A DNA stretch of 6,949 nucleotides from Brevundimonas sp. UBA986 (GTDB taxonomy: Bacteria > Pseudomonadota > Alphaproteobacteria > Caulobacterales > Caulobacteraceae). Positions 1 to 5,734 of the stretch are shown here, piece by piece; the stretch's first letter is position 1, and each line of letters starts with the position of its first letter. The notes under the pieces are model-generated. The model ran no database searches and had not been told where the DNA came from. It worked only from the letters and a program-made list of their open reading frames with translations. A program made the position numbers and the translations under genes. The stretch is taken from the NCBI GenBank assembly GCA_002292165.1, contig DBBK01000062.1:1-6949 (forward strand), in the 5' to 3' direction.

Positions 1-617
1 AGAGGACCGCCCAGGCCCGCGCCCTGGACCACATAGGCGGCGGGGTTCAGGCCGGCGAGGCGGAAGGCGAGGCGCAGGCGTTCGGCGCGGGTCTGGGCGA
101 AGGCCTCGGCCTTGGCGATCAGCCGGTCCTGATCCAGCCGCACGGCCATGACGCGTTGGGCCGGCGAATGGTTGCCGGCGCCGAGCGGGGTGGCGGGCTT
201 CAGCGCGGCCGTGGCGCCCGGCACGCCGTGGAACATGGACATGACGCCGGTCAGGGCCGCGTGACGGTGCTCGACCATCTGGGCCATCTCGTCCAGCGAG
301 CCGTTGGTCGCCGACATCCGCACCACGGCGGTCTCCAGACGGGCCTGAAGGTCGGCGTTGGCGCGTTCGGAGGCGGCGCGGGCGCGCTGCACCTGGCTGT
401 CGGCCTGGGTGCGGGCGATCATGTCGAAGAGGAAGCCGCCCGAGGCGACCAGGGTCCAGCCGACGGCGATGGCGGCAACGCTGGCCATGATCGACTGGCG
501 CGCCGTGGTCAGCACATAGCCCCGGACCTCGCCGTTGCTCTCACGCAGATAGAGACAACGTTCGGGGAATAGGCGTTCGATCAAGGAGCGCCTGACCACC
601 CCTGTATCTTCCTGCAT
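1..617 (-). CDS. M23 (LytM-type) peptidase, DUF5930-type N-terminus, partial
   Basis: This is the N-terminal 205 codons of a gene that runs off the left edge, so its C-terminal part lies outside the window. It starts at the ATG at 617; an in-frame GTG three codons upstream is an alternative. The N-terminus has the charged segment RRSLIERLFPERCLYLR (residues 9-25) and a short conserved stretch, EVRGYVLTT. A single membrane segment follows at about 43-65, then an Ala/Arg/Gln-rich probable coiled coil at about 68-98. This order matches alphaproteobacterial inner-membrane proteins whose DUF5930 N-terminus precedes a periplasmic M23 metallopeptidase domain that cleaves peptidoglycan cross-links. 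The catalytic His and Asp residues are not visible here, so the peptidase call rests on the recognised N-terminus. An upstream CtrA-like box and two GANTC sites suggest cell-cycle control. An N-terminal membrane-anchored coiled-coil protein without a peptidase domain is the alternative. Confidence 0.75.
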   Translation of the reverse strand, partial: MQEDTGVVRRSLIERLFPERCLYLRESNGEVRGYVLTTARQSIMASVAAIAVGWTLVASGGFLFDMIARTQADSQVQRARAASERANADLQARLETAVVRMSATNGSLDEMAQMVEHRHAALTGVMSMFHGVPGATAALKPATPLGAGNHSPAQRVMAVRLDQDRLIAKAEAFAQTRAERLRLAFRLAGLNPAAYVVQGAGLGGP

Positions 618-680
618 TGTAATCACGCCCCCACGCTTACGGACGTACTTATTCCGGAACAGAGGCAAGACGGCAACAGC

Positions 681-696
681 GTTCACGCATTGTTAA
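681..696 (-). promoter_or_regulatory. candidate CtrA binding box
   Basis: Read on the minus strand this is TTAACAATGCGTGAAC, which is TTAA, seven bases, then TGAAC. The Caulobacter CtrA consensus is TTAA-N7-TTAAC, so there is one mismatch. On the plus strand the adjoining bases also give the half-site TTAACCAT (693-700). It lies 64 bp upstream of the M23 gene start. A match to a short degenerate motif is suggestive only, but TTAA is rare in this GC-rich sequence. Confidence 0.5.
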
Positions 697-725
697 CCAT
701 CATTGTGCGCCGCAACGCCCGAAAC

Positions 726-748
726 GAATCTGTACACGGCCTAGATTC
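726..748. promoter_or_regulatory. pair of GANTC (CcrM methylation) sites
   Basis: GAATC at 726-730 and GATTC at 744-748 lie 18 bp apart in the spacer upstream of the M23 gene. GANTC is methylated by CcrM in Caulobacterales, and its methylation state in promoters feeds into GcrA/CtrA-dependent timing. Such sites are known to be concentrated in intergenic regions of cell-cycle genes. The pair next to a CtrA-like box supports regulated expression of the downstream peptidase. Confidence 0.45.
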
Positions 749-798
749 GCGCCTTTGGGGTATTGTTGCAGGCTCGCGATCTGCTTGCGGGACCGAGG

Positions 799-1275
799 TC
801 AGGCCGAACGGAGTTCCTTGGCGGCGTCCAGCACCGCGGCGGCGTGGCCCTTGACCGAGACCTTGCGCCATGTGCGCTGCACAATGCCATCCGCGTCGAT
901 CAGGAAGGTGGCGCGCTCGATGCCCATATAGACGCGGCCGTAGAGGGTCTTCTCGCCCCAGACGCCGTACGCCTCGGTCACCGCGCCGGTCTCGTCGGAG
1001 CCGAGGATGACGCCGAGACCGGCCTTGGTCTTGAAGCGGTCCAGCTTTTTCACCGGGTCGCGGGAGACGCCGATGACCACGGCGTTCGCGGCGGCGAACT
1101 CATCGCCGAGGGCGGTGAAGTCCTGGCCCTCGGTCGTGCAGCCGGGGGTGTCGGCCTTGGGGTAGAAGTAGAGGACCACGGTCTTCCCCTTCAGCCCCGC
1201 AAGCGAGACGGAGCCGCCGCCGTCCACCGGCAGGTCGAACGCAGGCGCTTGCTGGCCTTCGGTGATGTCGGTCAT
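799..1275 (-). CDS. bcp: Thioredoxin-dependent thiol peroxidase, Bcp/PrxQ family
   Basis: A 158-residue cytoplasmic peroxiredoxin that reduces hydrogen peroxide and organic hydroperoxides. It has the usual family length. The peroxidatic Cys is C46 in the motif YPKADTPGCTTEG (residues 38-50), within a thioredoxin-like fold; FYPKADTPGCT and GVSRD (69-73) are typical. R121 (GIERATFLID) is the likely active-site Arg. C46 is the only Cys: the resolving Cys found five residues later in E. coli BCP is absent (G49, Q50, D51), so this is a 1-Cys type that must be recycled by an external thiol or directly by a reductant. It starts at the ATG at 1275, with GGAG about 11 nt upstream. The 17-bp gap to the tyrS stop makes co-transcription with tyrS likely. 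No clear terminator was seen after its stop. Confidence 0.95.
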   Translation of the reverse strand: MTDITEGQQAPAFDLPVDGGGSVSLAGLKGKTVVLYFYPKADTPGCTTEGQDFTALGDEFAAANAVVIGVSRDPVKKLDRFKTKAGLGVILGSDETGAVTEAYGVWGEKTLYGRVYMGIERATFLIDADGIVQRTWRKVSVKGHAAAVLDAAKELRSA

Positions 1276-1292
1276 CGGCGGCGGCTCCGGGC

Positions 1293-2549
1293 TCAGACGG
1301 GTTTGACCAGGACGATCTTCTTCTTGCCGGCGGCCAGCTTGATCACTCCGTCGGCATTGACGTCGGAGGTCTCGATCAGGCGGGCGCCGTCGACGATGGC
1401 TTCGTCATTCAGGCGCAGACCGCCGCCCTGGGCCAGACGGCGGGCCTCGCCGTTGGAGGCGCTGAGGCCGGCCTTGGTCAGGACCGCCGCGATCATGGCT
1501 CCGATGACTTCGGCGGAGGGCAGTTCGACGGTTGGCAGGTCCGCCGACAGCTGGCCTTTCTCGAAGGCGCTCTCGGCGGCCGCGCGGGCGGTCGCGGCGG
1601 CCTCGGCCCCGTGCAGCAGGGTGGTGGCGGCGTCGGCGAGCGCCTTCTTGGCGTCGTTGATGGCGGCGCCTTCCAGCGCCTCCAGACGGGCGATCTCGTC
1701 CAGCGGCAGGTCGGTGAACAGGCGCATGAACTTGCCCACGTCGCCGTCCTCGGCGTTGCGCCAGAACTGCCAGTAGTCGTAGGGGCTCAGCTGTTCGGCG
1801 TTCAGCCAGACCGCCCCTTGAGCCGTCTTGCCCATCTTGCCGCCCGAGGCCGTGGTCAGCAGGGGGGTGGTCAGGCCGAAGGCCGACTTCTGGTCCACGC
1901 GGCGCACCAGATCGACGCCCGAGACGATGTTGCCCCACTGGTCCGACCCGCCCATCTGCAGGGTGACGTTGTGGCGGCGGTTCAGCTCCAGGAAGTCCAC
2001 CGACTGCATCAGCATGTAGTTGAACTCGAGGAAGCTCATCGGCTGCTCGCGCTCGAGCCGCAGCTTGACCGAGTCGAAGGCCAGCATCCGGTTGACCGTG
2101 AAGTGGGTCCCGTACTCGCGCAGGAACTGGATGTAGCCGTACTCCGACAGCCAGTCGTCGTTGTTGATCAGGATGGCGTCGGTGGGGCCGTCGCCGAAGG
2201 TCAGGAAGACCTCGAACACCGACTTGATGGAGGCGATGTTGGCGGCGATGTCGGCGTCGGTCAGGTGGGGGCGCGAGGTGTCGCGGCCGGTCGGGTCGCC
2301 GACCTTGGTGGTGCCGCCGCCGATGATGACCACGGGCTTGCCGCCCGCCTGCTGCAGCCGGCGCAGCATCATGACCGAGATCAGGTTGCCGACGTGGAGG
2401 CTCTTCGCCGTCGCGTCGAAGCCGACATAGCCGACCACGATCCCGGCGGCGGCCGCCGCATCCAGCTCGGCCGGATGGGTCACCTGATGGATATAGCCGC
2501 GGTCTTGCAGCGTCTTGAGGAAGTCGGACTTGAAGGGCGTATCGGTCAT
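1293..2549 (-). CDS. tyrS: Tyrosyl-tRNA synthetase (class Ic)
   Basis: A 418-residue TyrRS that charges tRNA-Tyr with tyrosine in the cytoplasm; the length is normal for the bacterial TyrS1 type. Visible signatures: Y41 in YVGFDATAKSLHVGN (41-55), with HVGN at 52-55 as the HIGH motif; the tyrosine-binding region FNYMLMQSVDFLELN (176-190), with Y178, Q182 and D185; QMGGSDQWGNI (198-208); and KMGKT (238-242) as the KMSKS loop. A C-terminal S4 RNA-binding domain spans about 350-415. The start at 2549 (MTDTPFKSDFL) is chosen because it matches family N-termini and has GGA 7-9 nt upstream. An in-frame ATG at 2585 would add 12 residues that do not look conserved. The leader upstream holds a candidate tyrosine leader peptide and two hairpins, and bcp follows closely. 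Confidence 0.97.
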   Translation of the reverse strand: MTDTPFKSDFLKTLQDRGYIHQVTHPAELDAAAAAGIVVGYVGFDATAKSLHVGNLISVMMLRRLQQAGGKPVVIIGGGTTKVGDPTGRDTSRPHLTDADIAANIASIKSVFEVFLTFGDGPTDAILINNDDWLSEYGYIQFLREYGTHFTVNRMLAFDSVKLRLEREQPMSFLEFNYMLMQSVDFLELNRRHNVTLQMGGSDQWGNIVSGVDLVRRVDQKSAFGLTTPLLTTASGGKMGKTAQGAVWLNAEQLSPYDYWQFWRNAEDGDVGKFMRLFTDLPLDEIARLEALEGAAINDAKKALADAATTLLHGAEAAATARAAAESAFEKGQLSADLPTVELPSAEVIGAMIAAVLTKAGLSASNGEARRLAQGGGLRLNDEAIVDGARLIETSDVNADGVIKLAAGKKKIVLVKPV

Positions 2550-2601
2550 TGCGGTTCCGTTAGCAGGGAGGCCGACGGGCGTCATCCGTTTCCGGAGGGG
2601 G

Positions 2602-2625
2602 CGCGCCGCCGGCGAGGGCGGCGCG
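2602..2625 (-). promoter_or_regulatory. second hairpin in the tyrS leader
   Basis: A perfect 9-bp inverted repeat: CGCGCCGCC at 2602-2610 and GGCGGCGCG at 2617-2625, with a 6-nt loop. It is transcribed in the tyrS leader about 53 nt before the chosen start codon. No U-run follows, so it does not look like a classical intrinsic terminator. It could act at translation initiation, through Rho, or as the partner of the first hairpin. Its loop, read on the minus strand, contains CTCGC, which can pair with GCGAG in the 3' arm of the first hairpin. Confidence 0.5.
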
Positions 2626-2636
2626 TGGGTTCGCGG

Positions 2637-2659
2637 CCGCTCGCTAGCTCAGCGAGCGG
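2637..2659 (-). promoter_or_regulatory. first hairpin in the tyrS leader
   Basis: A perfect 9-bp inverted repeat: CCGCTCGCT at 2637-2645 and AGCGAGCGG at 2651-2659, with a 5-nt loop. On the tyrS transcript its 5' arm begins at the last base of the second Tyr codon of the leader ORF, and the loop and arm contain that ORF's stop codon. A ribosome paused at the Tyr codons would cover the 5' arm and prevent folding. This is the geometry expected of a pause/attenuation hairpin. Confidence 0.55.
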
Positions 2660-2694
2660 TAATAGAGGCCGGTGCGGGCGAGGCGTGCGAACAT
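2644..2694 (-). CDS. candidate tyrosine leader peptide of tyrS
   Basis: A 16-codon ORF, MFARLARTGLYYRSLS, ends in TAG 94 nt upstream of the tyrS start on the same strand. Residues 11 and 12 are tandem Tyr (TAT TAC, 2659-2664), codons that are scarce in this GC-rich DNA. They directly precede the 9-bp hairpin at 2637-2659. The predicted transcription start (-10 element at 2701-2706) falls at or next to the A of the ATG, so translation would be leaderless; no Shine-Dalgarno sequence is visible. By analogy with the pheST and trp leaders, tyrosine or charged tRNA-Tyr shortage would stall the ribosome at the Tyr pair and change leader folding, raising tyrS expression. The sequence shows the layout; the function is inferred. 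A chance ORF remains possible. Confidence 0.5.
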   Translation of the reverse strand: MFARLARTGLYYRSLS

Positions 2695-2700
2695 CCAGAC

Positions 2701-2729
2701 AGCTAAGGCGAAGGCGGCCGGCGGGTCAA
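2701..2729 (-). promoter_or_regulatory. candidate tyrS-bcp promoter
   Basis: On the minus strand, TTGACC (2724-2729) is a strong -35 match, followed 17 bp later by TTAGCT (2701-2706), a weak -10. This predicts transcription starting near 2694, where the candidate leader ORF begins. The -35 faces that of the divergent operon in the inverted repeat GTCAA-N4-TTGAC (2725-2738). Confidence 0.45.
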
Positions 2730-2733
2730 GCGT

Positions 2734-2761
2734 TTGACGCCGCCGCGACGCGCGCTATCGA
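2734..2761 (+). promoter_or_regulatory. candidate promoter of the DOMON-DUF1343-DMT operon
   Basis: TTGACGC at 2734-2740 fits the Caulobacter housekeeping -35 consensus (TTGaCgS). After 13 bp, GCTATCGA at 2754-2761 matches the first half of the -10 consensus GCTANAWC, but its last three bases do not fit. The expected start site, about 6-7 nt downstream, coincides with the ATG at 2768, which predicts a leaderless mRNA. The AGGAGGG directly abutting the ATG is too close to act as a ribosome binding site for it. Confidence 0.4.
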
Positions 2762-2767
2762 GGAGGG

Positions 2768-3307
2768 ATGGTCCTTGAACGCACGCTCCTCCCGCATCCC
2801 GGCACGACCGCCGCCGGCCTCGGCAACGTCAGCGTTGAGGTCGATTGGGAAGGGCGGTCCTTCATCTCCGTGACCTTCCGCGTCTCTGGCTTCGCCGGCG
2901 GCGTCTTCCTGCCGGCCGTGAAAGCGCCGGAGCGTCGGGACGAGCTCTGGATGCGCACCTGCTGCGAGGTCTTCGCCCGACGTCGCCCCGATGACTACGT
3001 CGAGTTCAACCTGTCCCCATCGGGCGATTGGGCCGCCTACGCCTTCTCCGGCTACCGCGCCGGCATGCGCAACTTCCCTGTGTCCGCCCCTGACATCAGG
3101 GTGGTCCCCAAGGATGAGGGGTTTGAGTTGACCGCCATGATCCCGTGGAGCGATTGGCCGCATGTCGAGGCCATCGGCCTGTCGGTCGTGGTCGAGGCGA
3201 CCGACGGCTCCAAAACCTATTGGGCCCTAACCCACCCGTCGGATATGCCCGACTTCCACCATGCGGACTCGTTCGCTCTGATCTCCCCCGCCCTGGAGCA
3301 CCCATGA
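2768..3307 (+). CDS. DOMON-like domain protein
   Basis: A 179-residue protein of the uncharacterised DOMON-like group (the domain model I recall as DOMON_murB_like). DOMON folds are beta-sandwiches that bind sugars or heme in other proteins; no ligand is known to me for this group. Conserved-looking blocks are DELWMRTCCEVF (58-69), DDYVEFNLSPSGDWAAYAFSGY (75-96 region) and YWALTHP with PDFHHADSFAL (151-171). There is no signal peptide or membrane segment, so it is predicted to be cytoplasmic, unlike most DOMON proteins. Adjacent C65 and C66 and H164/H165 could bind a ligand or metal, but this is speculative. The stop overlaps the next start (ATGA, 3304-3307), which implies translational coupling to the DUF1343 gene. 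Loss of an N-terminal signal by a wrong start is unlikely given the divergent promoter just upstream. Confidence 0.8.
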   Translation: MVLERTLLPHPGTTAAGLGNVSVEVDWEGRSFISVTFRVSGFAGGVFLPAVKAPERRDELWMRTCCEVFARRRPDDYVEFNLSPSGDWAAYAFSGYRAGMRNFPVSAPDIRVVPKDEGFELTAMIPWSDWPHVEAIGLSVVVEATDGSKTYWALTHPSDMPDFHHADSFALISPALEHP

Positions 3308-4506
3308 AGTTCGGCATCGACCGCCTGCTGTCCGACCCCGCCCTTCAGGCCGAGCTGAAGGGCAAGCGCGTGGCGCTGCTGGCCCATCCGGCCTCGGTGA
3401 CGGCGGACCTGACCCACTCCATCGACGCCCTGGCCGCCCTGCCGGACATCAGGCTGACGGCCGCCTTCGGGCCGCAGCACGGGATGAAGGGCGACCTGCA
3501 GGACAATATGATGGAGACGCCGGACGAGACCGATCCGGTCCACGGCATCCCCGTCTTCAGCCTGTACGGCGAGGTCCGGCGACCCAGCGGCCAGTCGATG
3601 ACCACCTTCGACGTCATCCTGATCGACCTGCAGGACGTCGGCTGCCGTATCTACACCTTCGTGACGACCCTGCTGTACGTGCTGGAGGCCGCGGCCGAGC
3701 ACGGCAAGACGGTCTGGGTGCTGGACCGGCCCAACCCGGCGGGGCGTCCGGTCGAGGGGCTGACGCTGCGTCCGGGCTGGGAGAGCTTCGTCGGGGCCGG
3801 GCCCATGCCCATGCGGCACGGCATGACCCTGGGCGAGATGGGCCTGTGGTTCATCGACCACTTCGGGCTGAAGGTCGACTACCGCGTCATCGAGATGGAG
3901 GGCTGGGAGCCGGAGCAGGGCCCCGGCTACGGCTGGCCGCTGAGCGAGCGTAGCTGGATCAACCCCAGCCCCAACGCCCCCAATGTCTCCATGGTCCGGG
4001 CCTATGCCGGCACCGTCATGCTGGAGGGGGCGACCCTGTCGGAGGGGCGCGGCACGACCCGTCCGCTGGAGCTGTTCGGGGCCCCCGACATCGTGGCCCG
4101 CGACGTCATCGCCGAGATGCGGCGCCTCGCGCCCGAGTGGCTGGAGGGCTGCGTTCTCAGGGACTGCTGGTTCCAGCCGACCTTCCACAAGCACGTCGGC
4201 CAGCTCTGCAACGGGGTCCAGATCCATGTGGACGACCCGCACTATGACCATGCCGCCTTCAAGCCATGGCGGGTCCAGGCCCTGGCCTTCAAGGCGGTGC
4301 GCAACCTCTATCCGGACTACGACCTGTGGCGCGACTTCCCCTATGAGTACGCCTTCGGCAAGCTGCCGATCGACACCATCAACGGCGGTCCGGCGCTGCG
4401 GGAGTGGGTCGATGACCGCAACGCCACGGCGGCCGATCTGGACGCCCTGACCCTGCCGGACGAGGCGGCCTGGGAAGCGGCGCGGAAGCCCTTCCTGCTC
4501 TATTGA
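3304..4506 (+). CDS. DUF1343 protein, NamZ (exo-N-acetylmuramidase) family, cytoplasmic type
   Basis: A 400-residue protein of the DUF1343 family, whose characterised member NamZ of Bacillus subtilis removes MurNAc from the non-reducing end of peptidoglycan fragments. Family blocks are visible in order: GKRVALLAHPASVT (20-33), AFGPQHG (54-60), GIPVFSLYGEVRRP (81-94), DLQDVGCRIYTF (108-119), VLDRPNPAGRPVEG (139-152), MRHGMTLGE (170-178), the block ending SEGRGTTRPLELFGAP (246-261), and FHKHVG (294-299). Two features differ from NamZ. There is no signal peptide, so it should act in the cytoplasm. The block usually written PEHG is PQHG here (Q58), replacing a Glu that I recall as proposed for catalysis. 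Activity on muropeptides is therefore uncertain. It overlaps both neighbours by 4 nt (ATGA upstream, TTGA downstream). The ATG at 3304 fits the family N-terminus MKFGIDRLL. Confidence 0.88.
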   Translation: MKFGIDRLLSDPALQAELKGKRVALLAHPASVTADLTHSIDALAALPDIRLTAAFGPQHGMKGDLQDNMMETPDETDPVHGIPVFSLYGEVRRPSGQSMTTFDVILIDLQDVGCRIYTFVTTLLYVLEAAAEHGKTVWVLDRPNPAGRPVEGLTLRPGWESFVGAGPMPMRHGMTLGEMGLWFIDHFGLKVDYRVIEMEGWEPEQGPGYGWPLSERSWINPSPNAPNVSMVRAYAGTVMLEGATLSEGRGTTRPLELFGAPDIVARDVIAEMRRLAPEWLEGCVLRDCWFQPTFHKHVGQLCNGVQIHVDDPHYDHAAFKPWRVQALAFKAVRNLYPDYDLWRDFPYEYAFGKLPIDTINGGPALREWVDDRNATAADLDALTLPDEAAWEAARKPFLLY

Positions 4507-5465
4507 GCCAGCTCTCCAATCGGTGGCTGGGCGTCGCCTGCGGGGTCGGCGCCGGGGCGATGTGGGGCATGGTCTTCCTCGCGCCCAAGGCCACGCCGGA
4601 CGCCTCTCCGGCCCTGATGGCGGCCGGGCGTTACCTCGCCTACGGCCTGATCGCGGCGGTGCTGGTGGCCCCGCGCTGGAAGCGTCTGACGGCCCTGCTG
4701 ACCGGCGAGGCCTGGCGGGCGCTGGTGCTGCTGAGCGTGCTGGGGAACCTGCTCTACTACGCCCTGCTGGTCGTGGCGGTGCACTGGGCCGGGGTTTCTG
4801 CCAGCGCCCTGATCGTCGGGATGGTGCCCGTGGTGGTGGCCCTGTGGGGGCTGCGCGAGCCGGGCGCCGCGCCGCTGGGGCGGATCGCCCCGGCCCTCGC
4901 GCTGGCCGTCATCGCCGTGGTCCTGATCGGGCATGAGGCCTCGCATGGGGCGCCTGACGCTTCTGGGGCCGGGGAGGGGACGCGACCCCTGTGGAGCAGC
5001 CTGGTCGGCCTCGTTTGCGCCATCGCGGCCCTGCTGTCCTGGTCCGCCTATGCGGTGTTCAACAGCCGCTGGCTGGATCGGCTGCCGCAGGTCTCGGCCC
5101 ATGACTGGTCGTTGCTGACCGGGGTGGTGACGGGCGGCCTGTCGCTGGGGCTGGCGGTGCTGGCCCTGTTCGATCCGCCGCGCTGGGCGGTCAGCGACTG
5201 GGGCCTGTTCGCGGGCGTTTCGGTGGCCGTGGCCTTTGGCGCCTCCATCGTCGGCAACGCCTTCTGGAACCGCGCCAGCCGCCTGCTGCCCATGACCCTG
5301 ATGGGCCAGATGATCGTCTTCGAGACCCTGTTCGCCCTGGCCTACGGCTTCCTTCTGGCCCGGCGCGGCCCGACCCTGCTGGAGGGGCTGGCCGTCGTCC
5401 TGATGGTCGCCAGCGTCCTGCTCAGCGTCCGGGCGCATGGGCCTGAGGTGGAGGCCGAACGGTAG
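4503..5465 (+). CDS. EamA/DMT-superfamily transporter
   Basis: A 320-residue inner-membrane protein with about ten hydrophobic segments (roughly 9-27, 39-56, 72-92, 98-115, 128-143, 165-185, 203-222, 234-252, 262-284, 290-308). These form two EamA halves separated by a polar loop at 144-163, the usual length and plan of drug/metabolite transporters. The substrate cannot be read from sequence. The first codon is TTG at 4503, overlapping the previous gene's stop (TTGA). It is preferred over the ATG at 4560 because that would cut into the first membrane segment. As last gene of the DOMON-DUF1343 operon, it may carry the compound those proteins bind or process, probably a sugar or cell-wall fragment; this is inference. 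The C-terminus is charged and short (about 309-320). Expression is likely coupled to upstream translation. Confidence 0.85.
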   Translation: MSQLSNRWLGVACGVGAGAMWGMVFLAPKATPDASPALMAAGRYLAYGLIAAVLVAPRWKRLTALLTGEAWRALVLLSVLGNLLYYALLVVAVHWAGVSASALIVGMVPVVVALWGLREPGAAPLGRIAPALALAVIAVVLIGHEASHGAPDASGAGEGTRPLWSSLVGLVCAIAALLSWSAYAVFNSRWLDRLPQVSAHDWSLLTGVVTGGLSLGLAVLALFDPPRWAVSDWGLFAGVSVAVAFGASIVGNAFWNRASRLLPMTLMGQMIVFETLFALAYGFLLARRGPTLLEGLAVVLMVASVLLSVRAHGPEVEAER

Positions 5466-5466
5466 G

Positions 5467-5591
5467 TTTTGCACTCGAAAAAAGCGGGTGCAAAAAGTGC
5501 AATTCTGAAGGTCAAGGTTCAGGTTCGGTTTGTAAGTTGCTGAATCTGAAAGATCGATATCGCGAAAAGGATTTGCACTCGGCTTGCACTC
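5467..5591. repeat. AT-rich cluster of TTGCAC/GTGCAA words
   Basis: Just after the transporter stop, the hexamer TTGCAC or its complement occurs five times in 125 bp: TTTGCACTCG at 5468-5477 and again at 5572-5581, TTGCACTC at 5584-5591, and GTGCAA at 5488-5493 and 5497-5502. The first pair forms an inverted repeat (TTTTGCAC 5467-5474 with GTGCAAAA 5488-5495). Base composition is clearly less GC-rich than the flanking genes. No coding potential was seen. It may be a remnant of a small mobile element or a terminator/processing region for the converging transcripts. Confidence 0.5.
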
Positions 5592-5617
5592 AGGGTGCGG
5601 GGCGCGGCGGGACGTCA

Positions 5618-5709
5618 AAGACCGGGGACTGAAAATCTAACCCGGTTTTGGCGCGTGCTGAGCCGAATGGCTGATCGCGCGGGAAACGCGCGGCGGATCA
5701 ATCGATTGA
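5618..5709. other. non-coding stretch with several inverted repeats
   Basis: Part of the 435-bp spacer between convergent genes. It contains AAGACCGGG/CCCGGTTTT (5618-5626 and 5641-5649, one G-T wobble), CGCGCG/CGCGCG with a GGAAA loop (5676-5692), and the 12-bp palindrome TCAATCGATTGA (5698-5709). I see no ORF with family resemblance and no tRNA fold. It may terminate the plus-strand operon or encode a small structured RNA; neither is shown. Confidence 0.35.
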
Positions 5710-5734
5710 GCAGCGACCATAGGCGCGTTCGAGT

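Noticed and set aside
156..572. Plus-strand ORF opposite the M23 gene
   Set aside because: It is Gly/His/Arg-rich with no family resemblance; the opposite strand encodes a recognisable membrane-anchored N-terminus.
2549..2585. Longer tyrS start at 2585
   Set aside because: It adds 12 residues not typical of the family; the ATG at 2549 has a plausible ribosome binding site and the usual N-terminus.
5467..5495. Intrinsic terminator after the transporter gene
   Set aside because: The hairpin is AT-rich at its base, has a 13-nt loop and is followed by A-rich rather than U-rich sequence on the plus strand.
5571..5591. Sigma-54-like promoter (TTTGCAC, 5 bp, TTGCA)
   Set aside because: The spacing fits, but the near-invariant GG of the -24 element is TG, and no plus-strand gene follows. 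It is better explained as part of the TTGCACTC repeat cluster.
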